Shown one piece after another: positions 33,678 through 42,256 of a stretch of DNA of 64,000 nucleotides. The notes beneath the pieces are model-generated. The model was not told where the DNA came from and ran no database searches. It was given only the letters and a program-made list of their open reading frames with translations. The stretch lies in assembly GCA_964252015.1 (NCBI GenBank), contig CAXULW010000004.1:62001-126000 (forward strand), in the 5' to 3' direction. The translations under genes were made by a program, and so were the position numbers. Positions within the stretch are counted from its first letter, which is position 1, and each line of letters begins with the position of its first letter. This DNA is from CAXSBR01 sp964252015. Its GTDB lineage: Bacteria > Actinomycetota > Actinomycetes > Mycobacteriales > Jatrophihabitantaceae.

Positions 33678-33722
33678 CGCCGGTCCAAGGCGCGCCGGTC
33701 CAAGAAACGCCGGTCCAAGAAA
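33678..33722. repeat. 15-bp tandem repeat, 3 copies
   Basis: Three adjacent 15-bp units sharing CGCCGGTCCAAG (33678-33692, 33693-33707, 33708-33722) in the gap between the M16 peptidase and Rrf2 genes. If the upstream frame were translated the repeat would read LDRR(F/A), which looks artificial. Confidence 0.85.
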
Positions 33723-33746
33723 CGCGGCCAACGCAGCGGCGTGCCG

Positions 33747-34202
33747 CTAGCGCTGTTCCCAGGCTTCGGCCGGTTCGACCATCTTCCGGACGTGGGCGGG
33801 CAGGCGGCCGGTGAGCACCTGCTCCAACGTCGTCTCGTCCAACACCCGGCGCAGGCTGGCGCGTACGGCGACCCACACGTCGGGCAGGTGCGCAGCGACG
33901 CCGAGGTACGACGTCTCATCCGGGCGCAGACCGCGCACCTCGGCCAGCGGACCGTCCACAGCCCGGAACACCGAGCCGATGGTGATCTCGCTGGCGGGGC
34001 GCGCCAACGCGTAGCCGCCGTGGGCACCGCGTTGGCTCCGCACGATCCCGGCGCGACGCAAATCGCTCAGGATGGCTTCGGCGAACTTGCGCGGCAGCTT
34101 CTGCTCACCGATGACGACGTCGATCGTGGAAAGCTCTGGCGCGCGCGCGGCGAGGCCGAGCAGCGCGCGGACGGCATAGTCCACCTTGGCCGAAACTTCC
34201 AT
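33747..34202 (-). CDS. Rrf2-family transcriptional regulator, cysteine-free
   Basis: A 151-residue Rrf2 protein with the N-terminal winged helix-turn-helix (KVDYAVRALLGLAARAP; wing GAHGGYALARPASEIT) followed by a dimerisation helix. It contains no cysteine, so it cannot hold the Fe-S cluster of IscR/NsrR and resembles the cluster-free CymR type. It is the last gene of the sulfate-uptake operon, suggesting it senses sulfur status; that is inference. Start ATG 34202. Confidence 0.88.
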   Translation of the reverse strand: MEVSAKVDYAVRALLGLAARAPELSTIDVVIGEQKLPRKFAEAILSDLRRAGIVRSQRGAHGGYALARPASEITIGSVFRAVDGPLAEVRGLRPDETSYLGVAAHLPDVWVAVRASLRRVLDETTLEQVLTGRLPAHVRKMVEPAEAWEQR

Positions 34203-34218
34203 AGGCTTGGCAGAGTAG

Positions 34219-34240
34219 CGGTTTCAGCCTGCCGAAACCG
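34219..34240. promoter_or_regulatory. Inverted repeat before the Rrf2 gene
   Basis: CGGTTTC (34219-34225) and GAAACCG (34234-34240) form a 7-bp inverted repeat spanning the cysA stop codon, 17 bp upstream of the Rrf2 start. It could be a local operator or an RNA hairpin setting relative expression; there is no further evidence. Confidence 0.35.
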
Positions 34241-35183
34241 AGGACGCGCCCGCGGCCGGACGAATCCACACCTCCGAGCCCTCGGAGATGCCGAGCGCGT
34301 CGACCTGGCCGCGATTGAGGTGCACGAACAGGTTGTCGTCGCCGTCGCTGAGTTCGGCCCGCACCTCGAACCCGACCCGGTGCAGGTTGAGCACCTTCGC
34401 CGGCGACGAGCCGGACTCGTTCGAGGTGAAGACGTCGACGTCGTGCGGACGGACCAGCTCGCCGCGGTAGGTGGTGACCGGGCCGAGGAACTCCATGACG
34501 AACGCGTTGTGCGGCCGGTCGTAGAGGTCGTTGGGGCTGCCGGTCTGCTCGATCACGCCGTGGTTGATGACGACGATGTCGTCCGACACCTCGAGCGCCT
34601 CGTCCTGGTCGTGGGTGACGAAGATGGTGGTGACGTGGACTTCGTCGTGCAGGCGGCGCAGCCATTCGCGCAGCTCCTTGCGCACCTTGGCGTCGAGCGC
34701 ACCGAAGGGCTCGTCCAGGAGCAGCACTTTCGGCTCGGCGGCGAGCGCCCGGGCCAGGGCCATGCGCTGACGCTGGCCGCCGGACAGCTGCGCCGGCAGG
34801 CGGTCGGCGAACTGGTCGAGGTGGACAAGCTGGAGTAGCTCGGTGACCCGGGCCCGGATCTCGTCCTTCGGTCGCTTACGCACCTCGAGCCCGAACGCCA
34901 CGTTGCGGAACACGCTCAGGTGCTTGAACGCGGCGTAATGCTGGAAGACGAAGCCGACTTCCCGACGCTGCGCCGGCAGGCCGGTCGCATCCTTGCCGTC
35001 GATCTCCACCGAGCCGGAGTCGGCGCTCTCCAGCCCGCCGATGATCCGCAGCAACGTGGATTTGCCGCCACCGCTCGGGCCGAGCAGGGCGGTGAGGCTC
35101 CCGCTGGGCACGGTCAGGCTCACGTCGTCCAGGGCGACGAAGTCGCCGAAGCGCTTGCTGATGTTGGAGACGATGATGCCCAT
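34224..35183 (-). CDS. cysA: Sulfate ABC transporter ATP-binding protein
   Basis: ATPase of the sulfate/thiosulfate importer, 319 residues. Walker A GPSGGGKST at 35-43, signature LSGGQRQRMALARAL, Walker B KVLLLDEPFGALD, and a C-terminal TOBE-like regulatory domain. Start ATG 35183 overlaps the cysW stop by one base (TGATG). It energises CysT-CysW. Confidence 0.93.
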   Translation of the reverse strand: MGIIVSNISKRFGDFVALDDVSLTVPSGSLTALLGPSGGGKSTLLRIIGGLESADSGSVEIDGKDATGLPAQRREVGFVFQHYAAFKHLSVFRNVAFGLEVRKRPKDEIRARVTELLQLVHLDQFADRLPAQLSGGQRQRMALARALAAEPKVLLLDEPFGALDAKVRKELREWLRRLHDEVHVTTIFVTHDQDEALEVSDDIVVINHGVIEQTGSPNDLYDRPHNAFVMEFLGPVTTYRGELVRPHDVDVFTSNESGSSPAKVLNLHRVGFEVRAELSDGDDNLFVHLNRGQVDALGISEGSEVWIRPAAGASSVSAG

Positions 35184-36109
35184 CAGATTTCCTTCTTCGG
35201 CTTGAGCAGGGAGATCACGGTGATGCAGATGACCGAGATGGCGATGAGCACGAGGGAGATCTGGTAGTAACCGGGCTCGAACTGCTCGGCCAGGCCGTCG
35301 ACCTCGGTGGTCAGCGTCTGGGTCTGGCCGATGACGTTGCCAGACACGACCTTGACCGCGCCGAATTCGCCGACGGAGCGGGCGACGCTGAGCACGACGC
35401 CGTAGGCGAGGGCCCACCGGATCGTGGGCAGGGTGATCCGCCAGAACCGCTGCCAGGCGTTGGCCCCGAGCGAGCGGGCGGCCTGCTCCTGGTCGGTACC
35501 GGCTTCGATGAGCACCGGCACGACCTCACGCAGCACCAGCGGCAGCGATACGAAGGTGGTCGCCAACGCGATGCCCGGGGTGGCGAAGATGACCTGGAAG
35601 CCGATGCTGTCGAGAGTGCCGCCGAACCAGCCGGTGTCCGAGCCGTAGACCAGGATCAGGGCCAGACCGACGACGATCGGTGAGACCGACACCGGCAGGT
35701 CGATGAGCACGTCGAGGATGCGCTTGCCCGGGAACTGGTAACGGGCCAGCAGGATGCCCACCCCGACCCCGAACACGGTGTTGATGACCACGGAGATCGT
35801 GGCCACCTCGGCGGTCAGGCGCAGAGCCGCGATGGTGTTGTCCGAGGTCAGCGCGTCGACGAACGCGGACGCCCCCTCGGAGAACGTGCGCCACAGCACG
35901 ACGAGGACGGGCGCGAGCACGAGCAACAGCACGTAGGCCACGGCGACGAACCGCAGGGCAAACCGCGACCGACCGGCGCGGGGACGGCCCGGTGGGGAAC
36001 TGTTCGACGTTGCCCGGCCGGTCCCGGGACCGCCCTGTTCCGCGGCGTTGAGGGTGGCCTCGTCCTCGGCGGAAACGCCCTCGGACTGCATCATCAGGCG
36101 GTCAGCCAC
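35183..36109 (-). CDS. cysW: Sulfate ABC transporter permease CysW
   Basis: Membrane permease of 308 residues with about six transmembrane helices and the EAA loop facing the ATPase (EQAARSLGANAWQRFWRITL). The GEFGAVKVVSGN segment is typical of CysW. A ~45-residue disordered N-terminal tail, rich in Gly, Ser and Arg, is longer than usual. GTG start at 36109 overlaps the cysT end by eight bases. Confidence 0.92.
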   Translation of the reverse strand: MADRLMMQSEGVSAEDEATLNAAEQGGPGTGRATSNSSPPGRPRAGRSRFALRFVAVAYVLLLVLAPVLVVLWRTFSEGASAFVDALTSDNTIAALRLTAEVATISVVINTVFGVGVGILLARYQFPGKRILDVLIDLPVSVSPIVVGLALILVYGSDTGWFGGTLDSIGFQVIFATPGIALATTFVSLPLVLREVVPVLIEAGTDQEQAARSLGANAWQRFWRITLPTIRWALAYGVVLSVARSVGEFGAVKVVSGNVIGQTQTLTTEVDGLAEQFEPGYYQISLVLIAISVICITVISLLKPKKEI

Positions 36110-36944
36110 GGCGTCCCACCCACCCCTTCACCAGGCTCAGCACGATCATGACCAGGAAGCTGATGATCAGCAGGACGGTGGCGGTGGCCGCGGCCAGTGA
36201 GAGTTGGTCGTTCTCGATCTGGGTGTAGATGGCTTGCGACGCGACGTTGGTCCTCGGCAACCCGCCGCCGATGAGGATGACCGAGCCGTATTCACCCATC
36301 GCCCGTCCGAACGCGAGCGCGGCCCCCGAGAGGATGGCCGGGGCCAGCGCGGGCAGGACGATGCGACGGAACGTGGTGACGGGGCCGGCGCCGAGCGAAC
36401 CGGCTGCCTCCTCCACGTCGCGCTCCAGCGATTCCAGCACCGGCTGCACCGAGCGGACCACGAACGGCAGCGTCACGAACAGCAGCGCAACGATGACGCC
36501 TTTCTTGGTCGCGTACCAATCCAGCCCGACCGGGCTGTCGTGGCCGTAGAGCTTGAGCATCACGATGCCGGCGACGATCGTCGGCAGCGCGAACGGGATA
36601 TCGATCAGCACCTCGATGAGGCGCTGGCCGGGGAACTGGTCGCGCACCAGCACCCAGGCGATGAGCGTGCCCATGATCGCGTTCACGACGGTGACCGCGA
36701 ACGCGCACACCAACGTCAGCCGCAGCGCTTGCATCGACTGGTCGTTGGTGAACGCGGAGGTGAAGCCCGACACGCCCGCGCCGCCGGCCTTGGCCACGAC
36801 CGCGGCCAACGGAAGCAGCACGAGCAGGCTCAGCCATACGACCGCGGCGCCGAGACCGGCGCCGGAGAAACGGTTGAGGCGTTCACCGGCGGTGGGTACG
36901 GGTTTCGCCGCACCCACCGCGCCGACGACCGTGGTGACCGCCAC
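36102..36944 (-). CDS. cysT: Sulfate ABC transporter permease CysT (CysU)
   Basis: Partner permease of CysW, 280 residues, with six predicted membrane helices, the EAA loop EEAAGSLGAGPVTTFRRIVL and the CysT-type GEYGSVILIGGGLP. Only 2 bp separate it from the upstream binding-protein gene, so the complex is made from one message. Confidence 0.93.
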   Translation of the reverse strand: MAVTTVVGAVGAAKPVPTAGERLNRFSGAGLGAAVVWLSLLVLLPLAAVVAKAGGAGVSGFTSAFTNDQSMQALRLTLVCAFAVTVVNAIMGTLIAWVLVRDQFPGQRLIEVLIDIPFALPTIVAGIVMLKLYGHDSPVGLDWYATKKGVIVALLFVTLPFVVRSVQPVLESLERDVEEAAGSLGAGPVTTFRRIVLPALAPAILSGAALAFGRAMGEYGSVILIGGGLPRTNVASQAIYTQIENDQLSLAAATATVLLIISFLVMIVLSLVKGWVGRRG

Positions 36945-36946
36945 GT

Positions 36947-37960
36947 TCAGCTCGGGCTGAAGATCTTGGTCACGATGCCAGTCTTCGGGTCGAAGTACTT
37001 GACGTTCGCGACTTTCCAGCCGCCCAGGTTCTCGATCGTCTCCAGCTTCGGCGGGGTCGGGAACGGGTTGGCCGGGTCGTTCGCGCCGACCACGTTGCCG
37101 ATGGGCACGCCGGCGAGCGCGGGCCGGAACCCCTTACTGATGAAGATCTTCTGGCCGGCCTCGCTCTCGGCGAAGGTCAGGAACGCCTTGGCCGCCTTGG
37201 ACGCCTTCTTGGTCACCGCGGCCGGGTTCTCGATCAGGATCGATTCCTTGGGCACGATGTATTCGACCGGTGATGCCTTCTGTATGGCGGCGATGGCCTC
37301 GTTCTCGTAGGAGACGAGGACGTCACCGGTGCCGTTGAGGAAGGTCTGCGTGGCTTTCGATCCGCTCTCCGGCTTGGCCTTGATGTTGTTGTAGAACTTA
37401 GTCAGGTAGGCACCGGCCTGGGCCGGGGTGCCGCCTTCTTCGAGGATGTGGGTGTAGGCGGCCAGGATGTTCCACTTGGCCGAACCCGACGAGTTCGGGT
37501 CGGGCGTCACGATGCCGATACCCGGCTTGATCAGGTCGTCCCAGCCGGTGATGTGCTTGGGGTTGCCCTTGCGGACGACGAGAACGACGATCGACTTGGT
37601 GACCAGGCCCTTGGTCGGTCCGCTGTCCCATGACGCGTCGACGAACTTGGGTACGAGCTTGGTCATGTCGGGGGCCAGGGAGAAGGCGACGTAGTCGGCC
37701 TTCTGCCCGTTGAGGACGGCCCGGCTCTGGTCGCCGCTGGCGCCGTAGGACGGCGAGATCTTGACTCCCTTGCCCGCGCTCGTCTTGAGGAACGCTGCGC
37801 TCAGCGCGTCGTAGGCGGGCTTGGGCACCGAGAAGGCGACGAGTGAGATGTTCTTGCCACCGCTGCTCGAGCTGCAGGCGGTCAGCGCGGTGACCGCGAC
37901 GACGGACCCGGCGAGCAGGGCCCGGGTGGTGTGATTTAAGCGCATGCGACGTCCATTCAC
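36947..37960 (-). CDS. sbp: Sulfate-binding lipoprotein
   Basis: A 337-residue exported solute-binding protein, lipid-anchored by the lipobox LTAC near residue 29. The mature protein shows classic sulfate-binding segments: SVPKPAYDALSAAF, SYGASGDQSRAVLNGQKAD and VTPDPNSSGSAKWNILAAY. The start GTG 37960 has a GGGGGGA site at good spacing; an ATG at 37945 is the alternative. It is the first gene of sbp-cysT-cysW-cysA-rrf2. Confidence 0.93.
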   Translation of the reverse strand: MNGRRMRLNHTTRALLAGSVVAVTALTACSSSSGGKNISLVAFSVPKPAYDALSAAFLKTSAGKGVKISPSYGASGDQSRAVLNGQKADYVAFSLAPDMTKLVPKFVDASWDSGPTKGLVTKSIVVLVVRKGNPKHITGWDDLIKPGIGIVTPDPNSSGSAKWNILAAYTHILEEGGTPAQAGAYLTKFYNNIKAKPESGSKATQTFLNGTGDVLVSYENEAIAAIQKASPVEYIVPKESILIENPAAVTKKASKAAKAFLTFAESEAGQKIFISKGFRPALAGVPIGNVVGANDPANPFPTPPKLETIENLGGWKVANVKYFDPKTGIVTKIFSPS

Positions 37961-38224
37961 GTGTGAGTGTTCCCCCCGATTTAACCGACCAATTCGATCG
38001 GCTCGGTAGAGAATAGCTCAACGATCGAACGCCGTGCATCGACAAGCGGGATCTAGACGCCGATCTTGTAACAAAAAGGCCACCCGCAATCACGTTCAAC
38101 CCACAGACCCTGGATGCGCGCCCGATCGAACGCCTCGGCCCCGGTCAAGGGCGAAATCGGGCGGTCACATCGGTTGGCGGACCAACCTCGCCGGGCGGCG
38201 AGCGCGAAGGGCAGCCGAAACTAT
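37961..38224. other. Upstream region of the sulfate operon
   Basis: Between the sbp start and the pnp terminator I see no gene. It should hold the operon promoter. The only structured signal is an 8-bp inverted repeat described separately (37993-38029). Confidence 0.6.
37993..38029. promoter_or_regulatory. Candidate operator of the sulfate operon
   Basis: TTCGATCG (37993-38000) and CGATCGAA (38022-38029) are perfect inverted arms 21 bp apart, 33 bp upstream of the sbp GTG. On the sbp strand a -10-like TATTCT lies between the arms. Well placed for repression by the operon's own Rrf2 protein; not proven. Confidence 0.45.
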
Positions 38225-38267
38225 TTCGGTGCCCAGCGTCCCGCCAGGCGGGACGCTGGGCACCGAA
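38225..38267. terminator. Long perfect palindrome downstream of pnp
   Basis: Arms of 21 bp (38225-38245 and 38247-38267) are perfectly complementary around a single A. It lies 18 bp beyond the pnp stop codon on the minus strand and is most likely the pnp terminator, without a T-run. Confidence 0.82.
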
Positions 38268-38285
38268 GCGCGACTTACCGGCAGG

Positions 38286-40526
38286 TCAGTTGGCGGCGCC
38301 GACGCCGACGGGCTCAGCCGGAGCGGCCGACCCCGCGTCCTCGCGGACCGGGACGAGGCTGATCTTGCCGCGGCCGTCGATCTCGGTGATCTCGACCTGG
38401 AGCTTGTCGCCGACGTTGACCACGTCCTCGACCTTGTTCACCCGCTTGCCGTTGCCCAGCTTGCTGATGTGCACGAGCCCGTCCTTGCCCGGGAGCAGCG
38501 AGACGAACGCACCGAACGCGGCGGTCTTGACCACCGTGCCGAGGAAGCGCTCCCCCACCTTGGGCATCTGCGGGTTGGCGATCGCGTTGATGCGGTCGAC
38601 CGCCTCCTGCGCGGACAGGCCGTCCGAGGCGCCGACGTAGATGGTGCCATCGTCCTCGATGGTGATCTGCGCGCCGGTCTCGTCCTGGATCGAGTTGATC
38701 ATCGCGCCCTTCGGCCCGATCACCGCGCCGATCTTGTCGACCGGGATCTTGACGACGGTGACGCGCGGGGCGTACTCGCTCATCTCGTCGGGCTCGTCGA
38801 TGGCCTCGGCCATGACGTCGAGGATGTGCAGCCGGGCCTCGCGGGCCTGGGTGAGCGCACCGGCGAGGACGTCGGACGGGATGCCGTCGAGCTTGGTGTC
38901 GAGCTGCAGCGCGGTGACGAACTCACGCGTGCCGGCGACCTTGAAGTCCATGTCACCGAATGCGTCCTCGGCACCCAGGATGTCGGTCAGCGCGACGTAC
39001 TCGGTCTTGCCGTCCACCGTGTCGGACACCAAGCCCATGGCGATACCGGCCACCGGGGCCTTCAGCGGTACGCCCGCGTTGAGCAGGGCCAGCGTCGAGG
39101 CGCAGACCGAACCCATCGAGGTCGAGCCGTTGGAACCGAGGGCCTCGGACACCTGGCGGATGGCGTAGGGGAACTCGTCGCGGCTGGGCAGCACGGGCAC
39201 GAGCGCCCGCTCGGCCAGCGCGCCGTGACCGATCTCGCGGCGCTTGGGCGAACCCACCCGGCCGGTCTCGCCGGTGGAATACGGCGGGAAGTTGTAGTTG
39301 TGCATGTAGCGCTTGGTGCGGTTGGGCGAGAGCGTGTCGAGCTTCTGCTCCAGGCCCAGCATGTTCAGGGTGGTGACGCCCAGGATCTGGGTCTCCCCGC
39401 GCTCGAACAGCGCCGACCCGTGCACGCGCGGGATGACCTCGACCTCGGCCGAGAGCGTGCGGATGTCGGACAGCCCACGGCCGTCGATGCGGACCTTGTC
39501 GCGCAGGATGCGCTGGCGGACCAGCTGCTTCTGCAACGAGCGGTAGGCGGCGCTGATCTCGCCCTCGCGGCCGTCGAGCTGGCCCGCGAGCGACGCCTTG
39601 ACCTCGGCCTTGAGGTCGTCGGTGGCGGTCTCGCGCTCCTGCTTGTCGGCCAGGGCCAGGATGCCGGTGAGCTTGTCGCTGGCGGCACTGGACACGGCGG
39701 CGTAGACGTCGTCCTGGTAGTCGAGGAACACCGGGAAGTCGGCGGTCGGCTTGGCGGCGACGCGCGCCAGTTCGGCCTGCGCCCGGCACAGCTCGGCGAT
39801 GAACGGCTTCGCTGCCTCAAGGCCCTGGGCGACGACCTCTTCGGTCGGCTTGGTGGCGCCGTTGGCGAGCAGTTCGAGCACGTTCTCGGTGGCCTCGGCC
39901 TCGACCATCATGACCGCGACGTCACCGTTGGCCAGCGTGCGGCCGGCGACGACCATGTCGAAGCTGGCCCGCTCCAGCTCGGTGTGGGTCGGGAAGCCGA
40001 CCCACTGGCCGTCGATCAGGGCGACGCGGGTGCCGCCGACCGGGCCGGAGAACGGCAGGCCGGAGATCTGGGTGGACGCGGACGCGGCGTTGATCGCGAG
40101 CACGTCGTAGGCGTGGTCCGGGTTCAGCGCCATGACGGTGATCACGACCTGGACCTCGTTGCGCAGGCCCTTCTTGAACGTCGGGCGCAGCGGGCGGTCG
40201 ATCAGGCGGCAGGTGAGGATGGCGTCCTCGCTGGGGCGGCCCTCCCGGCGGAAGAACGAGCCGGGGATGCGGCCGGCGGCGTACATGCGCTCCTCGACGT
40301 CCACCGTCAGGGGGAAGAAGTCGAGGTTCTCGCGCGGGGACTTGCTGGCCGTGGTGGCCGACAGGATCATGGTGTCGTCGTCGAGGTAGGCGACGACCGC
40401 GCCGGCGGCCTGACGGGCCAGCCGGCCGGTCTCGAAGCGCACCGTGCGGGTGCCGAACGAGCCGTTGTCGAGCGTGGCGACCGAGGTGGTCACGCCTTCT
40501 TCTGTGCTTGCTGTTGCTTCTGACAC
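38286..40526 (-). CDS. pnp: Polyribonucleotide nucleotidyltransferase
   Basis: PNPase, the phosphorolytic 3'-5' exoribonuclease of RNA turnover, 746 residues. Two RNase PH-like domains (about 10-230 and 330-560), with RRE-GRPSED and MGSVCASTLALLNAG, are followed by KH (VDKIGAVIGPKGAMINSIQ) and S1 (VGERFLGTVVKTAAFGAFV) domains. GTG start at 40526. rpsO lies upstream, the usual arrangement. The long antisense frame across this gene is a composition artefact. Confidence 0.97.
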   Translation of the reverse strand: MSEATASTEEGVTTSVATLDNGSFGTRTVRFETGRLARQAAGAVVAYLDDDTMILSATTASKSPRENLDFFPLTVDVEERMYAAGRIPGSFFRREGRPSEDAILTCRLIDRPLRPTFKKGLRNEVQVVITVMALNPDHAYDVLAINAASASTQISGLPFSGPVGGTRVALIDGQWVGFPTHTELERASFDMVVAGRTLANGDVAVMMVEAEATENVLELLANGATKPTEEVVAQGLEAAKPFIAELCRAQAELARVAAKPTADFPVFLDYQDDVYAAVSSAASDKLTGILALADKQERETATDDLKAEVKASLAGQLDGREGEISAAYRSLQKQLVRQRILRDKVRIDGRGLSDIRTLSAEVEVIPRVHGSALFERGETQILGVTTLNMLGLEQKLDTLSPNRTKRYMHNYNFPPYSTGETGRVGSPKRREIGHGALAERALVPVLPSRDEFPYAIRQVSEALGSNGSTSMGSVCASTLALLNAGVPLKAPVAGIAMGLVSDTVDGKTEYVALTDILGAEDAFGDMDFKVAGTREFVTALQLDTKLDGIPSDVLAGALTQAREARLHILDVMAEAIDEPDEMSEYAPRVTVVKIPVDKIGAVIGPKGAMINSIQDETGAQITIEDDGTIYVGASDGLSAQEAVDRINAIANPQMPKVGERFLGTVVKTAAFGAFVSLLPGKDGLVHISKLGNGKRVNKVEDVVNVGDKLQVEITEIDGRGKISLVPVREDAGSAAPAEPVGVGAAN

Positions 40527-40745
40527 TGGTGGTCAGCCTCTTTCCTTCGTCGGGGCCAGGTAGGCCCGGTGGCGCCGGTGGCGCTCGCGACGAACGAGGC
40601 GACTCGATCGAGACTGCCGAAGGTCTTCGATCGAAGCCATCGAAGTGTTTCGGTGGCCACTACCGAGGACCGTCGCGGCCTCGATGAGAGGCGACGATCG
40701 TTCGCGTGGCGCCGTGCGCGCGATGAGTTCGCACACCCGGCGGGA

Positions 40746-40772
40746 CCGGGTGCACCGTCGCGGCGCACCCGG
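40746..40772. terminator. Hairpin in the rpsO-pnp intergenic region
   Basis: 8-bp arms CCGGGTGC (40746-40753) and GCACCCGG (40765-40772) with an 11-base loop lie just beyond the rpsO stop. In other bacteria rpsO-pnp transcripts are attenuated and RNase III-processed here, so it may be a partial terminator or processing site. Confidence 0.55.
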
Positions 40773-40783
40773 GTGGAGCGGTG

Positions 40784-41056
40784 CTAGCGGCGGAGACCGA
40801 GCTTTTCGATGATCGCGCGGTAGCGGTTGATGTCCGTGCGAGCCAGGTAGTTCAGCAGGCGGCGACGGCGCCCGACCATCAGCAGCAGTCCGCGCCGGCT
40901 GTGATGGTCGTGCTTGTGGGTCTTGAGGTGCTCGGTCAGGTCGCTGATCCGGCGCGAGAGCATCGCCACCTGAACCTCGGCCGAACCGGTGTTACCGGCC
41001 GTGTCGCCGCCGTGCTCGGAGATGATCTCGGACTTGACGTCGCTGCTCAGTGGCAT
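40784..41056 (-). CDS. rpsO: 30S ribosomal protein S15 (uS15)
   Basis: A 90-residue primary 16S rRNA-binding protein. Family hallmarks: DTGSAEVQVA-like TGSAEVQVAMLSRRI, HLKTHKHDHHSRRGLL, and LLNYLARTDINRYRAIIEKL. Start ATG 41056 has AAGGAG at good spacing. It stands between ribF and pnp. Confidence 0.97.
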   Translation of the reverse strand: MPLSSDVKSEIISEHGGDTAGNTGSAEVQVAMLSRRISDLTEHLKTHKHDHHSRRGLLLMVGRRRRLLNYLARTDINRYRAIIEKLGLRR

Positions 41057-41206
41057 TGAACGTGCTCCTTCGTGGCGGCGGCTGGCCGCGGTTGGTGCAG
41101 GCGCGTCTCACCGGAATGGATTCACGGAGAGAGTGGAACGCGCTCTGCGCGCTCTGCGACGGGCAGGCACCATCGACAGATGTGACCGAACGATCGCCAA
41201 GCCCTT

Positions 41207-42157
41207 TCAGGTTACCAGTTCCCGGGCCTGGGCGACGTCTACGTCCATCTGCGTGATCAGCGCGTCGATGGAGTCGAACCGGACCATGCCCCGCAGCCGG
41301 TGGGCGAACTCCACCCCGAGCACGTCGCCGTAGAGGTCGGCGTCGAAATCGAGGATGAACGCCTCGACGGTGCGATGTTGTCCGTTGAAGGTGGGGTTCG
41401 TACCGACCGAGATGGCCCCCACGCCGAGCCGGGTCGCGCCGGTCCGCGACCCGTCCGGAGCCAGCCGCCAGACGAGGCCGGCGTAGACCCCGTCGGCGGG
41501 AACGGCGGCGTCCGGGGCCATGTCCAGGTTGGCGGTGGGATAGCCGAGGGCGCGTCCACGCTGCTCGCCGCGAACGACGACCCCGTCGGCGCGGAACGGG
41601 TGCCCGAGCAGGGCGGCCACGTGCTCGACCTCCCCGTCGGCGAGCAACGCCCGGATGCGGCTGGCCGAGACCACCCCGGCGCCGACGCCGAGCAGCTCGA
41701 CCGGGTCCACCGCCATCCCGGTGGATGCGCCGACCTCGGTGAGGGTGTCGATCGTGCCCAGGCCGCCCCGGCCGAATGTGAAGTTCGCCCCCACCACCAC
41801 TAGTTCGGCATGCAGCCGACTGGCCAGGATCTCGCGGACGAATGCGTCGGCCGCCAGGGCGGCGAGCTCGGGGGTGAACGGCAGCACGAGCACCGCGTCC
41901 ACGCCGAGGGCGGCCAGGAGATCGACCCGGCGGGCGACGGTGCCCAGCATCACCGGTGCGTAGGCCGGGGCGAGTACGGCCAGCGGGTGCGGCTCGAACG
42001 TCATCACCACACACGGCACGCCGCGGGCGCGCGCCGCCTCGACCGCGCGGGAGATCAGCGCGCGGTGGCCACGATGGACGCAGTCGAAGACCCCGATCGT
42101 CACCACACAGGGGCCGTAACCGTCCGGGATGTCGTCGAGTCCGTCCCAGCGCTGCAC
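41207..42157 (-). CDS. ribF: Bifunctional riboflavin kinase / FMN adenylyltransferase
   Basis: Makes FMN and FAD. The 316-residue protein has an N-terminal adenylyltransferase domain (VTIGVFDCVHRGHRAL, with Cys26 where Gly is usual in GVFDGVHxGH; NFTFGRGG) and a C-terminal kinase domain (GRALGYPTANL, GVYAG, PTFNG). Start GTG 42157 was chosen because a longer frame would run into the hairpin at 42193-42240. It follows truB. Confidence 0.93.
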   Translation of the reverse strand: MQRWDGLDDIPDGYGPCVVTIGVFDCVHRGHRALISRAVEAARARGVPCVVMTFEPHPLAVLAPAYAPVMLGTVARRVDLLAALGVDAVLVLPFTPELAALAADAFVREILASRLHAELVVVGANFTFGRGGLGTIDTLTEVGASTGMAVDPVELLGVGAGVVSASRIRALLADGEVEHVAALLGHPFRADGVVVRGEQRGRALGYPTANLDMAPDAAVPADGVYAGLVWRLAPDGSRTGATRLGVGAISVGTNPTFNGQHRTVEAFILDFDADLYGDVLGVEFAHRLRGMVRFDSIDALITQMDVDVAQARELVT

Positions 42158-42192
42158 GTTGGGAAAGCCTACCGGCGCCGCGCTGGTTGCCG

Positions 42193-42240
42193 TTTGTGGT
42201 GGGTATCGACCCACTCGGATGGGTCAGCTGCCACCACAAA
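42193..42240. terminator. Two-tier hairpin between truB and ribF
   Basis: Outer 10-bp arms TTTGTGGTGG/CCACCACAAA (42193-42202, 42231-42240) enclose an inner 6-bp stem GACCCA/TGGGTC (42208-42213, 42220-42225). It follows the truB stop by 16 bp and may terminate or attenuate truB transcripts. Confidence 0.7.
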
Positions 42241-42256
42241 TCGGCCGCGGGTGGGG

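Noticed and set aside
33661..33740. 15-bp repeats considered as a CRISPR array
   Set aside because: Units are contiguous with no unique spacers and no cas genes nearby; it is a simple tandem repeat.
38034..40523. An 829-codon open frame on the plus strand
   Set aside because: It is the antisense image of pnp, rich in Arg/Gly/Asp/His with no domains; long antisense frames are expected at this GC content.
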